From NCBI GenBank assembly GCA_965248675.1, contig CBDFJZ010000008.1:620001-684000 (forward strand): a stretch of DNA of 64,000 nucleotides. Direction: 5' to 3'. Position 1 is the stretch's first letter; each line of letters opens with the position of its first letter. A program made the translations under genes and the position numbers. Below, piece by piece: positions 18,930 to 27,783 of the stretch. The notes beneath the pieces were generated by a model. It was not told where the DNA came from and did no database searches. It saw only the letters and a program-made list of their open reading frames with translations. Origin of the DNA: UBA6627 sp965248675 (lineage in GTDB: Bacteria > Chloroflexota > Dehalococcoidia > UBA2979).

Positions 18930-19907
18930 CTAGACCGTCGACCCGAAGAGGCCGCGCGGCCGCGCGATCAGCATCACGATCAGGATCGCGAACGGCACTC
19001 CGGGTTTGAGGCCGGTGTTGATCCACTCGGTCGAGACCTCTTGCGAGATGCCGACCACGAGGCCGCCGACGAGCGCGCCCCAGGGGTTGCCGATGCCGCC
19101 GAGGATCGTCGCGGCGAACATCGGCAGCAGCAGGCTGAAGCCGGCGTCGAAGCGCAGCTGCGACTGGATGGCGAGCATGATGCCCGCGATCGCGATCAGC
19201 GCGCCGCCGATCGCCCACGTCGCTAGGCGGATGCGCTCCGTGTCGATGCCGCTGCCCTCGGCGAGGTCGGCGTTGTCGGCGGTGGCGCGCATCGCCTTCC
19301 CGAGGCGCGTGCGGTGGAGCAGCAGGTAGAGCGCGATCGTGAGCGCGATCGTGACCCCGACGATGAAGAACTGGTCCGGCTTGACCTTCAGATCCCAGAA
19401 GATCGTGGTCGCGCGCTGGATGCCGGTTGCGTAGCGCTCGGCACCTGGTCCCCACACCATCTGGATGATGGCGCGCAGCATGATCCCGAGGCCGAGCGAG
19501 GCGATCGCGAGCGTGATGATGCCGCTCCCGCGCCTCCGCAGCGGGCGGAACACGACGCGCTCGAGCCCGACCGTCACCAGCGCGACGCCGCCAATCGCGA
19601 ACAGCGCCGCGGGCAGCATGCCCCACCCGAACGAGAACGGCCCGACGGCGGCGCCGGCCAGGCCGAGGTCGACGACCACGAAGAAGGCGAGGAACATTCC
19701 GAGCGACATCAGGTCGCCGTGCGCGAAGTTCGCGAACTTGAGGATCCCGTAGGTCAGCGTCAGGCCCATCGCCCCGAGCCCGACGATCGAGCCCACGATG
19801 ATGCCGACAACCACGAGCTGCGCGATGTCCGTGACGACCTCCTCAGCCGGACGGGCCGTCGAACGACGACTCGGCGGCCTCAAGCTCGCCGTCCTCGAGG
19901 CCCCCAT
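18930..19907 (-). CDS. livH: Branched-chain amino-acid ABC transporter permease LivH
   Basis: A multi-helix permease with LTYGILKFANFAHGDLMSLG and ATADNADLAEGSGIDTERIR, both hallmarks of LivH. The open frame extends to ATG 19907, but its first 30 residues lie inside the end of livF and look non-native. There is a GAGGAGG at about 19845, and the nearest plausible downstream start is a GTG at 19814, so the true start is probably between these. It forms the heterodimeric channel with LivM. Confidence 0.88.
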   Translation of the reverse strand: MGASRTASLRPPSRRSTARPAEEVVTDIAQLVVVGIIVGSIVGLGAMGLTLTYGILKFANFAHGDLMSLGMFLAFFVVVDLGLAGAAVGPFSFGWGMLPAALFAIGGVALVTVGLERVVFRPLRRRGSGIITLAIASLGLGIMLRAIIQMVWGPGAERYATGIQRATTIFWDLKVKPDQFFIVGVTIALTIALYLLLHRTRLGKAMRATADNADLAEGSGIDTERIRLATWAIGGALIAIAGIMLAIQSQLRFDAGFSLLLPMFAATILGGIGNPWGALVGGLVVGISQEVSTEWINTGLKPGVPFAILIVMLIARPRGLFGSTV

Positions 19908-20616
19908 CTTCGAGGCCCAAGAACATGCGGCCGACCTCCGGGTTCGCGAGCATCTCGCTGCCGGACTGCTCGTGCGCCTTGCGGCCGTCGACGATCAAGT
20001 AGCCGCGGTCTGAGATCGCGAGCGCCTCGCGCGCGTTCTGCTCGACCATGAGCAGCGCGACGCCGCGCTCGCGGATCGCGAGCAGACGCCCGAAGATCTC
20101 CGCGCGCCGCACCGGCGAGAGCGCGGCGGTCGGCTCGTCGAGCAGCAGCAGCGCGGGGTCGAGTATGAGCGCGCGCGCGATGGCAAGCGCCTGGCGCTGC
20201 CCGCCCGAGAGCCTCGATGCGTGCTCACCCGGGCGCTCGGCCAGCTCGGGGAACAGCGCGAGCACCTCGTCGATGCGCTCGCCGAGGCCGTGGCGGCGCT
20301 GGTACCCGCCCATCTCGAGGTTCTCGCGAATCGTCAGCGACGGGAAGACGTTGTCAGTCTGCGGCACGAACGAGGCGCCGAGCGCGACCATCTTCGAGGG
20401 CGGCACCGCGCTGACGTCCCGCCCATCGAAGTGGACGCTGCCGGCCGTGACCGAGAGCAGCCCGAAGATCGCCTTCAGGAGCGTGGACTTGCCCGCGCCA
20501 TTCGGGCCGATGATGGTCGCCAGCTCGCCACGATCGAGGCGCAGCGAGACATCGTGCACGATCGTCACGCTGCCGTAGCCCGAGCTCACGCCCTCGACCT
20601 CAAGCAGCGCGCTCAC
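19843..20616 (-). CDS. livF: Branched-chain amino-acid ABC transporter ATP-binding protein LivF
   Basis: 257 residues with Walker A GPNGAGKST, signature LSGGQRQALAIARAL and Walker B LLLLDEPTAALSP, followed by the H-loop-region Gln/Glu segment (MVEQNAREAL) typical of LivF. It overlaps the upstream livG by 4 bases and the downstream livH region, consistent with one operon. Confidence 0.93.
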   Translation of the reverse strand: MSALLEVEGVSSGYGSVTIVHDVSLRLDRGELATIIGPNGAGKSTLLKAIFGLLSVTAGSVHFDGRDVSAVPPSKMVALGASFVPQTDNVFPSLTIRENLEMGGYQRRHGLGERIDEVLALFPELAERPGEHASRLSGGQRQALAIARALILDPALLLLDEPTAALSPVRRAEIFGRLLAIRERGVALLMVEQNAREALAISDRGYLIVDGRKAHEQSGSEMLANPEVGRMFLGLEDGGLEDGELEAAESSFDGPSG

Positions 20617-21383
20617 CGGTACTGGCTTCCGAGGTAGGCGTCCTGCACGGCGAGGTCCTCGAGGACCTCCTGCGGGGCGCCCTCGACGAGCACGCGGCCG
20701 TTGGTCATGACGATCAGCGTCTCGCAGAGCCGCACGACGAGGTCCATGTCGTGCGCGATCACGAGGAACGTGATCGCGAAGCGCTCGCGCAGCGCGCGGA
20801 TATGCTCGACCAGCCGCAGCGTGAGCGTCGGGTTGACCCCGGCGTTCGGCTCGTCGAGCAGGATCAGCTTCGGCTCGGACATCAGCGCGCGCGCCAGCTC
20901 GAGCAGCTTGCGCTGGCCGCCGGAGAGGTTGCCGGCGTACTCAAAGGCGTGATCGTCGAGGTCGACGAGCGTGAGCACCTCGTGCGCGCGCGCGGTGATG
21001 CGGCGCTCCTGCAGCGCGACGCGGCGGGGCAGCAGCATGCTCTCCCAGAGGTGCTCGCCGGCCTGCTGCGCGGGGACGAGCATGAGGTTCTCGATCACGG
21101 TCATCGCCCCGAGCTCCTGGGGGATCTGGAACGTGCGCGTGAGCCCGCGGCCGAAGACGCGATGCGCCGGCAGCCCACCGATGGCTTGGCCGTCGAAGAC
21201 GATCGAGCCGCCGTCGGGCTTGAGCGCACCCGCGATGCAGTTGAAGCAGGTGGTCTTGCCGGCGCCGTTGGGGCCGATCAGCCCGGTGATCGCGCCCTCC
21301 TCGACGGTGAAGGAGGCCCCGTCAACGGCGCGATTGCCGCCGAAGCGCTTGACCAGACCTCGAACGACGAGCAGCGCGCTCAC
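20613..21383 (-). CDS. livG: Branched-chain amino-acid ABC transporter ATP-binding protein LivG
   Basis: 256 residues with Walker A GPNGAGKTT followed by FNCIAG, signature LSGGQRKLLELARAL, Walker B LILLDEPNAGVNP and the LivG-type tail VIAHDMDLVVRLCE. It is the first gene of the minus-strand livGFHM set. The ATG at 21383 is used. Confidence 0.93.
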   Translation of the reverse strand: MSALLVVRGLVKRFGGNRAVDGASFTVEEGAITGLIGPNGAGKTTCFNCIAGALKPDGGSIVFDGQAIGGLPAHRVFGRGLTRTFQIPQELGAMTVIENLMLVPAQQAGEHLWESMLLPRRVALQERRITARAHEVLTLVDLDDHAFEYAGNLSGGQRKLLELARALMSEPKLILLDEPNAGVNPTLTLRLVEHIRALRERFAITFLVIAHDMDLVVRLCETLIVMTNGRVLVEGAPQEVLEDLAVQDAYLGSQYR

Positions 21384-21419
21384 ACGTGCGGCCCCTCCTG
21401 GCCCGAGCCATGCCCCCAG

Positions 21420-21746
21420 CGATGCTACCCCCGCGCGCGGCGCCGAGCACTGCGTGCGATCGCAACCGACGAGGATGGGCGCGAGGTCGAGGTCCTCTTG
21501 CTGTGGAGGGATCGGGACGGCCCCGACGCCGAGGTGGTCATCAGCAACACGCCGATAGCCGTACCGGGTTCAGTACGGGAGCTGTACCCGACCACGAACC
21601 TCTCGGTGAAGCTCCCGGCCGAGTTGACCGTCGCTGAACCTGGCAACTACGAGCTTGTGCTCCGCATTGGCCCTGCAACCGCCGCCCGTTTGCCGCTGAC
21701 TGTGGCGCTCGTGGCCGGCACGAGTCTCGACGGTTCTCCAGGCTGA
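21420..21746 (+). pseudogene. C-terminal fragment of an unknown protein
   Basis: The plus strand reads RAIATDEDGREVEVLLLWRD, VVISNTPIAVPG, VKLPAELTVAEPGNYELVLR and TAARLPLTVALVAGTS before a stop at 21746. It looks like a beta-rich domain with natural composition. No start codon or ribosome site is found before it, and its 5' part runs into livG. It is probably the tail of a truncated gene; I do not assign a function. Confidence 0.4.
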
Positions 21747-21853
21747 CGGCTCAGCTCTGCCCGTCGTCGCGGCGAGTCCGGAGCCTCGTCGACGACCCGC
21801 TCAACATCCGCTTTGGTCATCGAGTAGCGCTTCCCGTTGAGCGTCACATCCAT
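21647..21853 (-). pseudogene. 5' fragment of a small unknown gene
   Basis: An excellent ribosome site (AGGAGGTG) precedes ATG 21853. The first 30 residues (MDVTLNGKRYSMTKADVERVV) look genuine, but after about DEAPDSPRR the frame runs antiparallel into the fragment at 21420-21746 and loses natural composition. The usable gene is therefore about 21755-21853, cut by a rearrangement. Upstream of it, to the recombinase genes, the DNA (21854-22017) shows no gene. Confidence 0.45.
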
Positions 21854-22017
21854 CGCAGCACCTCCTTCCTAATTGTTATTACCTTCTTTCTCTCTAACCT
21901 CAAGTACCCAGAGCACTTCAATGGCTCCCGATCGAGCCCGAGCCAAGGGGCGCACCCTCCATTTGCTCGGCAAGCTGCCGCTGCGCCGCTAACGCCCGGT
22001 GGGCGAACAGGAGCCGG

Positions 22018-22944
22018 TCAACCGATCTGACCTCCCGGCGCCCCCATCACCACCTTGATCTCGTGGTCCGTGAGCCCCGACTCGTGCAGCCAGGCGGCGA
22101 ACGCCGATTGGATCTGCGCGTGGTGAGTCGAGGGAGAGCCAGCATCCTTGAGCGCTGCCGCTACGCGCTTCCTGAAGCCCCGCTCCGACAAGGGCTCCCC
22201 GTTGCGCTGGGCCCCGAAAACCGCCTCTTGCTGGGCAGGGATTGACTCAAGGCGCCAGTTCGTGAGGGCGTGGGCACCGGGACCGACGATGAGGAACCGC
22301 AGACCGCGTCTCCCTTTACGTCGGACCGAAGCGTCCCACGATTCCGCTGCGCCGTTCCAGCGCAAGCTGGGCCATCGCAGCGTGCGAACCTCGCCGACGC
22401 GGAGGCCGCTGAAGCAGAGCACGCCGAGAAGTGCCGCGCCCTCCGTCGATCCCGCTCCTCCCCGACGCATGATCTCCACCAGCTCCCGCGGCTCGATCGT
22501 CGGCGCTCGGCGCCGATGCGTCGCTCGCGTCCCACCCACGGCGATCCCCGCGTCGTACCAACCTCGGCTGAACCGGGCGGGCAAGCGTTCGTCCAGGGCG
22601 TCCAGCCGGGTCCGATGCACCTCCGCAGCAACACCAAGCTGGCAAAGGCGCTGGAAGGCACGAAGCCTTGTGAGAACGGTCGCTCTGCTCGGCGATCCGC
22701 ACGGACAAGCGAGCGCGGTCGCAACGCTTGCAGGGTCCATCACGAGCTCGGCGAGCGTGCCTGGGCCGCCCAACTCCATCGAATCTCGCAGTAGGACTCG
22801 AAGCTGCGACCGCTCCGACGACACGGTCGACCGCGCTGCTCCCTGGTCAAGGCGCATCCCCGTGTAGGCCTTCAGAAGCGCCTCGGACTCCGCGTCCAAC
22901 GGAGCCGGTCTAAGCCTGATCAGGTTCGGTTGGATTTGCGTCAT
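22018..22944 (-). CDS. Tyrosine recombinase/integrase-like protein with a degenerate active site
   Basis: 308 residues: a SAM-like N-terminal core-binding domain (ALLKAYTGMRLDQGAARSTV) and a catalytic-like domain with the first Arg (FSGLRVGEVRTLRW) and a beta-hairpin Lys/Arg region. The usual HxxR box reads HHAQIQSAFAAWL, lacking the second Arg, and the chain ends soon after VVMGAPG with no Tyr nucleophile. It starts within the stop of the upstream recombinase (ATGA overlap), so the two are made together. It may be an accessory subunit or a decayed enzyme. Confidence 0.72.
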   Translation of the reverse strand: MTQIQPNLIRLRPAPLDAESEALLKAYTGMRLDQGAARSTVSSERSQLRVLLRDSMELGGPGTLAELVMDPASVATALACPCGSPSRATVLTRLRAFQRLCQLGVAAEVHRTRLDALDERLPARFSRGWYDAGIAVGGTRATHRRRAPTIEPRELVEIMRRGGAGSTEGAALLGVLCFSGLRVGEVRTLRWPSLRWNGAAESWDASVRRKGRRGLRFLIVGPGAHALTNWRLESIPAQQEAVFGAQRNGEPLSERGFRKRVAAALKDAGSPSTHHAQIQSAFAAWLHESGLTDHEIKVVMGAPGGQIG

Positions 22945-24119
22945 GCCGGTAAGCGGCCGGCCCTCACAGGTTCAGCGGTCGCACGCGCTCCAGGCGCGGC
23001 TGACAGAATGCGAGCCGCCGCGGCCTGTCGGTCCGGCAGCGATTCGCGCCGACCTGGCCGGGATACACCGATCCGTGCGAGCTTCCGCTCGATCGCATCG
23101 CGAGGCACACCGACGTAGTGGTCATCCATTCGCTCCGTCCCGCGCCAACCGCCGGCAAGGGCCGCGACTCGCCTCGGAGCGACGCTCGTCGCCTGCGTCG
23201 CGAAGTAGGCCCTGAACGAATGCGGCGTGTACTCACGCGTCTCTGCCACGCGACACGCGGCGCGCAGCCGATGCCGCATCTGAGCGGCGAACCATTGTTT
23301 GCCGTTCGCCCCGCGCCAAACGGCACCGGCCCGTCCGAACCCAACTCGCCCCTGTCCTTGCCCCACGAGTGACCGGTTGACGGCTTTGAAGTACGTCTCA
23401 AGCGGCTCTCGAAAGCGACTCGGAACCTCCAGTTCGGACCGTCCACCCGACGCTTTGTCATGCGGGAAGAAACGAACCGCACCATCGTCCATGAGGCGAA
23501 CATCTTGGCCGTCGAGCGCGAGCAATGCCCCGACGCGTAGCCCGGTCGCCGCGAGGATTCCGAAGAACAGCGCGTTTCGCTGACCAGCCCATCCCTCGTC
23601 CGCCCCGACGATCGCGAGCAGTGCGTCCACCTCGGCAGTGGAGGGAGCCGGACGCCCCCGGCGTCGCGGCTTCCCGACGGGCAAGCGATAGCCGCCTCCA
23701 ACCTTCTCGGCGACTTCCTGGATCGCACGGTTCACGTGCTGGATCGGTTCAACCAGACCCAGCGCTCTGAGCTCGGGCGCGAGTGCCCCCGCTGCGGACC
23801 GCAACACCGTCCTCCGATGCGCGGCTGTCCATGCAGAGATGGGCGATCCCCCACAAGGCCGCTCGACCGTGGAACAGACGTATCCAAGTAAGGACCTGTC
23901 CATCAGGAAGTCGGTCACGCTCACCGGGTGCCCTACCTGTTTCTCGGCCAGCCGAAGACACTGCTCAAGCGTCCAGGTGTACTTCTTGACGGTCGCGGGT
24001 GCCAAGCGGCTGGCGGTCCGGCGTCTGTAGAGATGGAACAGCTCGTCCTGTCGTGCCGACTTCTTGGCTGTGCGCTTGGGCATCTTCGTGGAGATTCGAG
24101 GCTCGCCCAGGCCGTTCAA
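22941..24119 (-). CDS. Tyrosine recombinase / integrase
   Basis: 392 residues with a complete set of catalytic signatures: Arg in ATGLRVGALLAL, a Lys-bearing hairpin (FFPHDKASGG), HxxR in YTPHSFRAYFAT, and Trp and Tyr in GWRGTERMDDHYVGV. It should cut and join DNA for integration or excision of the element. The second, degenerate recombinase overlaps its stop codon. Paired recombinase genes occur in Tn554-like elements, which is a family-level analogy only. Confidence 0.85.
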   Translation of the reverse strand: MNGLGEPRISTKMPKRTAKKSARQDELFHLYRRRTASRLAPATVKKYTWTLEQCLRLAEKQVGHPVSVTDFLMDRSLLGYVCSTVERPCGGSPISAWTAAHRRTVLRSAAGALAPELRALGLVEPIQHVNRAIQEVAEKVGGGYRLPVGKPRRRGRPAPSTAEVDALLAIVGADEGWAGQRNALFFGILAATGLRVGALLALDGQDVRLMDDGAVRFFPHDKASGGRSELEVPSRFREPLETYFKAVNRSLVGQGQGRVGFGRAGAVWRGANGKQWFAAQMRHRLRAACRVAETREYTPHSFRAYFATQATSVAPRRVAALAGGWRGTERMDDHYVGVPRDAIERKLARIGVSRPGRRESLPDRQAAAARILSAAPGARATAEPVRAGRLPA

Positions 24120-24183
24120 GGGAAGCTCAAGCTGGGTGCCGATCTTCCCATCAAGAAGGCTGTCCGTGAGTGCCGATCTTTCC

Positions 24184-24949
24184 TTAGTCGTCCCAGGTCA
24201 GGGGCTGCATCAGTCTGCAGGCGGGGCAGGGGAGGTGGTAGCGCCGCTGGTCGGACTGCAGGTAGAGCGCGTTGACCCCGGCCTCCGGGAAGCGCGGCGT
24301 CGAGGCGACGATCAGGCGTCCGGCCTGGCTCGAGGCCAGCCGCTTCTGGGCCAGCTCGAACGTGCCCTCCGCCATCTGGTCGAACTCGTCGAGCACGACG
24401 AGGTCGGCGTCGACGGAAGCGATCTGGCGCCGGCTGTCCGCGCCGCGCAAGAAGAGGTAGCCGGGGCCGATCCGTTTGAGCCGCTTGCTGTCCGCCCCCT
24501 TGCGCCGCGGTGGCTCCGGTTGCAGCCGCGCGCGGAGGTAGGGGCTGTCCTGGAGCGCGCGGTCGAAGCGCGCCTGCGCGAAGTCGTCCATCTGGTTCTG
24601 GGTCGGCATCAGGAAGAGGACATGCCCCCGGCCCGCGTAGCCGCTGTCCGCGGCCCACAGCGCCTGGTTGACGCAGAGCTCCGTGGCGCCGACCTGGGCC
24701 GACTTCTGGATGACGACGAGGGGACTGGGGTCACGCGCGATCGCCGCCAGGGCCGGGAGGTGCTGCAGGGGGCGCCCCGCCACCGCCCGATGGGTCATCG
24801 CCCAGGCCCACGGGTCGCTCGGATCCCGGCGGCTCTTTTCCGCCCACAGCGCCCTCCGCAAGCTGGAGGAGACGGTCGAGTTCGTCGTCAGCGAGTCCTT
24901 CCACGCGGGCCGTCGTCGCGTCGACGGCCTCCGTCCGTTCGGTGGGCAC
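24184..24949 (-). pseudogene. Phage terminase large subunit (GpA-like), truncated and frameshifted
   Basis: From a GTG at 24949 the minus strand begins VPTERTEAVDATTARVEGLA. After the LLQLAEG region it must shift one base to read ALWAEKSRRDPSDPWAWAM, LVVIQKSAQVGATELCVNQA (Walker-A-like), VLFLMPTQNQMDDFAQARFD and ADLVVLDEFDQMAEGTF (Walker B). It stops at LMQPLTWDD (24184), well before the nuclease half. This is the ATPase N-terminal region of a GpA-type terminase, which packages phage DNA. The truncation abuts the recombinase genes. Confidence 0.75.
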
Positions 24950-24952
24950 GCC

Positions 24953-25324
24953 TCACACGAGGCGTTCCAGTTTGGCCCCCTCCGTGATCGCCCGGATCGC
25001 CGCCTCCGGCGACGCCGCGGCTGCCGCGACGCCCTGCAGCCAGGCGGCGCCCTTCTGCTGCAGGAGCAGCGCCTCGGTGACCTGGCGCGCGTGCATCTCC
25101 CGGATCGCCTCCAGCTCCGCCTCCTCGGCGGCAGCACGGGCGCGATGCTCGAAGGCCGCCAGCCGGTGCTGCCAGTGGAAGCAGCGCGACCATTCGTAGA
25201 GGGTGCGCAGGCTGGGAGTGCGTCCCGCCGCGGCGAGCTCGGCATGGAGCCGCTCGATCGAGCGCTCGGCCCCGAGCGCGAGATAGGCGGCGTAGGCCTC
25301 GCGATGGCGGGTGGTCTCACGCAT
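24953..25324 (-). CDS. Putative terminase small subunit / DNA-packaging helper
   Basis: 123 residues, helical and charged, beginning MRETTRHREAYAAYLALGAE and containing a helix-turn-helix-like SLRTLYEWSRCFHWQHRL segment. It lies immediately before the terminase large-subunit remnant, the usual place of TerS. The assignment rests on this position and the HTH-like segment, not on clear homology. It overlaps the ParB-like gene by 8 bases. Confidence 0.55.
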   Translation of the reverse strand: MRETTRHREAYAAYLALGAERSIERLHAELAAAGRTPSLRTLYEWSRCFHWQHRLAAFEHRARAAAEEAELEAIREMHARQVTEALLLQQKGAAWLQGVAAAAASPEAAIRAITEGAKLERLV

Positions 25325-25991
25325 CCCGCGACCCCTGCCAGACCCGGCAGATCGCCGCCAGCGCCCGCCCGCGCCTGTTGGGCCCCACGAGCGGCGCGAT
25401 CGCCGTGGTGACCGCCGCCTCGATCGCGCCCTCGTCGGCGGCGGTCACCGCGAAGGACACGACCCGCGGCGCCTGGCGCTGGGCCACGGCCGCCGCCGTC
25501 ACCAGCTCGGCCAGCAGCGCCTCCGGGTCGAGGTCGATCAGGGTCAGGGTCTGCGTGATGGCGTCGGCGTCTTCGGGAAGGAGCGTCGCCAGCTCCTCCA
25601 GAGGGAAGTGATCGGTCAGCTCCTGCAGCAGCGACGCCCGCTGGGCGGGGACATCCTCGCCATGCAGCCGATTGAGGGTGGCCAGCAGGATCAGGGCGCT
25701 GGCATCGTCGCACGGCCAGCAGAAGCACGGCGCCGTGGGCCAGCCCAGCTCGCGCAGCACGGCGAGCCGCTGGTGGCCGTCCAAGACCTGGTAGCCGTCT
25801 GGGAGATCCGGCAGGGGCCGCACGATCAGGGGCGGGCAGATCCGCTCCCGGTCGAGGTTGCGCCGCAGGGTCGCGCGCACCGCATCGTCCATGACGTTGG
25901 CGTTCGTGGGGTGTGGATGGAGGTCGGCGAGCGGGATGTCGCGCAGCCGCTCAGCGCCGGGCGATGACGAGGTACTCGTGGCTGGTGGCAT
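25317..25991 (-). CDS. ParB/Srx nuclease-domain protein
   Basis: 224 residues. The N-terminal domain reads IPLADLHPHPTNANVMDDAV, IVRPLPDLPDGYQVLDGHQR and LAVLRELG, the ParB/Srx fold with the DGHQR motif. Such proteins in phage and integrative elements often accompany DNA modification or partition genes. The C-terminal half is less conserved. It overlaps the start of the TerS-like gene and is overlapped by the D12 methylase gene, so the four are one transcription unit. Confidence 0.8.
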   Translation of the reverse strand: MPPATSTSSSPGAERLRDIPLADLHPHPTNANVMDDAVRATLRRNLDRERICPPLIVRPLPDLPDGYQVLDGHQRLAVLRELGWPTAPCFCWPCDDASALILLATLNRLHGEDVPAQRASLLQELTDHFPLEELATLLPEDADAITQTLTLIDLDPEALLAELVTAAAVAQRQAPRVVSFAVTAADEGAIEAAVTTAIAPLVGPNRRGRALAAICRVWQGSRDA

Positions 25992-26940
25992 TGGTGTGCT
26001 CCTTCGCGACCGCGCGGAGGCGCGGATAGGGGATGGCGCGGGCTTGCGCCACCTGTCGGTGGCGCGCGACCTGGGCGGTCACGTCGGTCAATGTGACGCC
26101 CGGCCCGCCGTACGAGAGGACGACGATCGGGGCCGCTACGGCGGCATCCAAGAGATCGGCGAGGCGCGGCGCTGGGGCGGCGGGAGGCTCGTCTCCCAAC
26201 AGCGTGTCGAGGAGGCCGTAGGCGCCGTAGCCGGTGGTGCCGGGGTAGGGGGGATCCAAGTAGATCACTGCTGCCGCGCTGGCCGCGATCGCCTCGCGCG
26301 CGTCGCGCTGGGTGGCGTACCCGCGGCCGCCGATCACGCCCCCGTTGATCGCGGTCGCGAGGGTGCGCAGGCCCGCCGGTTGGATCCAGCGATCGCGGCG
26401 CAGGTAGTGACCGAGCCGGCGTGGGGAGATCGTGTCGTACTCCCCCGCCGCCGCGCGCGCCGCGTCCGTGGCGTTGGGCAGCGACATCGGGAAGAGGCGG
26501 CAGACCAGCTTGATCGCCAGCAGCTCCAGGAGGGCGCGCGTAGGCGCCTGACGCGCCGCGGCGGCCGTGAGGAGGCCGTCGATCCGTCGCGCCTGCGCGG
26601 GGGTGAACACCGACACGGCCGCGGCCCCGTTCGCTCGGAGATCATCCGGGCGCAGCGTCGCCAGCCAGTCCGCCTCCCGCAGTCGAACGGAGGAGTTGGC
26701 GATGAGGGCAGCCGCGACGATCGCGCCCCGGCGCGCGCGGTCGCTGGCGTAGACCTCGAACCCCTGCGCCTTGGCGGCCAGCGCCACCGCCCCGCCCCCG
26801 CACATCGGGTCGCAGAAGGAGGCCCCGGGCCACTCCGCCGCAGGAAGCTCGGCCGCGAGGTCGGTCAGGATCAGGGGCACCAGCCGGCGCTTGCCGCCGA
26901 GGTAGGGTGGGAGGGCGTCGAAGAGACGGGACGTTCGCAT
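25951..26940 (-). CDS. D12-class N6-adenine DNA methyltransferase
   Basis: About 329 residues from ATG 26940; an upstream GTG at 26964 is also possible. Motifs are PPYLGGKRRLVP (the FxGxK-like SAM motif), FCDPMCGGGAVAL (motif I), YASDRARRGAIVAA and YLDPPYPGTTGYGAYG (DPPY catalytic motif IV). It is expected to methylate adenine in a short DNA site, here as a phage/element gene. A 540-base internal part of this gene is present again, inverted, at 33111-33731. Confidence 0.9.
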   Translation of the reverse strand: MRTSRLFDALPPYLGGKRRLVPLILTDLAAELPAAEWPGASFCDPMCGGGAVALAAKAQGFEVYASDRARRGAIVAAALIANSSVRLREADWLATLRPDDLRANGAAAVSVFTPAQARRIDGLLTAAAARQAPTRALLELLAIKLVCRLFPMSLPNATDAARAAAGEYDTISPRRLGHYLRRDRWIQPAGLRTLATAINGGVIGGRGYATQRDAREAIAASAAAVIYLDPPYPGTTGYGAYGLLDTLLGDEPPAAPAPRLADLLDAAVAAPIVVLSYGGPGVTLTDVTAQVARHRQVAQARAIPYPRLRAVAKEHTNATSHEYLVIARR

Positions 26941-27028
26941 GGGCCGAGCATCGACCGTGCGCACCGTGCGCCGCTACGACGCGCCACCGTGCGGTTTCCA
27001 GCGCCGGACCGTGCGTTTGTTCTGCCGG

Positions 27029-27478
27029 TTACCTTCGCTGGCCGCCCGTCCGCCGCCCACTGCGGATCTGGGCCGGCAACGCCCCGTCGGGGATGCGGAC
27101 ACCGTAGACGTGGCGCCGACAGAACGCCCGAAACCGGAGCCGACGCGTCTCCGGCCGCGAGTCGCGGCGCAGGAGGCCCAGCATCACGAGCCGCGGGGCG
27201 AATTCCTGGGCTAACGCATCGATGGAGTCGTAGTCCCCGGCCTTGATCCGCGCGGCGATCGCATGCGCGACGGCCTCGCGTGAATCGGGAGGCGCGGGCG
27301 GCGGCGGTGGAGATGGCACGGCGGGCGGCGTCGCGTGCGTGGGCGCGGCGGCCGGCAGCCCGAGGTGCGCTTGCAGCTGCGCGATCGGGGCCCGCGCCGC
27401 CGCAATGACTTTCCGGGCCTCCGCGATCGCGCGGAGGGTCTCGGGCAGGAAGATGGGCCGCGACAGCGCCCGTCTCAT
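27029..27478 (-). CDS. Hypothetical protein with Pro-rich linker
   Basis: 149 residues from ATG 27478. An N-terminal helix (PETLRAIAEARKVIAAARAP) is followed by a Pro/Ala-rich linker. The C-terminal domain reads GDYDSIDALAQEFAPRLVML, RRLRFRAFCRRHVYGVRIPD. No family is recognised. The ATG overlaps the stop of the upstream frame at 27475, so it is part of the same minus-strand set as the methylase and phage-like genes. Confidence 0.55.
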   Translation of the reverse strand: MRRALSRPIFLPETLRAIAEARKVIAAARAPIAQLQAHLGLPAAAPTHATPPAVPSPPPPPAPPDSREAVAHAIAARIKAGDYDSIDALAQEFAPRLVMLGLLRRDSRPETRRLRFRAFCRRHVYGVRIPDGALPAQIRSGRRTGGQRR

Positions 27479-27783
27479 CGAGTCCCGTTCACGAAATACA
27501 GGCGCGAAGGCTCCAGCGTTCGCTGGCGCGTGGCGAGGAGGTCGGCCCACGTCCCACCCGAAGCCATCGGTGCAATCCACTTTCCGTGCCGACCTGCCGA
27601 AGCAGCGTACCTGATGCCGAGCGCCTTCCACCACCACCGCCAGGCCTCGTCGCGCTCCCAGGCACCGGTGTCGACGGTGTCTACGACTCGTCGCCCAGAT
27701 CCACGTCGATGAGCAGACGGGCGAGCCAGTCGTCCTCCGCGGGCATGCCGGCGACGACCGTCGGCGCATCGTAGGCCGGGCAC
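27475..27783 (-). CDS. Hypothetical protein; only the C-terminal ~65 residues look genuine
   Basis: The convincing part reads WERDEAWRWWWKALGIRYAA, HGKWIAPMASGGTWADLLAT and EPSRLYFVNGTR before the stop, which overlaps the next ATG. The open frame extends to a GTG at 27783, but that portion overlaps the preceding gene and looks like a shadow. No good start is seen near 27680, so the gene may be truncated or joined to the previous frame by an indel. Confidence 0.4.
   Translation of the reverse strand: MPGLRCADGRRRHARGGRLARPSAHRRGSGRRVVDTVDTGAWERDEAWRWWWKALGIRYAASAGRHGKWIAPMASGGTWADLLATRQRTLEPSRLYFVNGTR

Noticed and set aside
16479..19226. 915-residue plus-strand open frame across livK and livM
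   Set aside because: It is extremely Arg/Gly/Ala-rich, overlaps well-supported genes in other frames and on the other strand, and contains no recognisable domain; a high-GC shadow.
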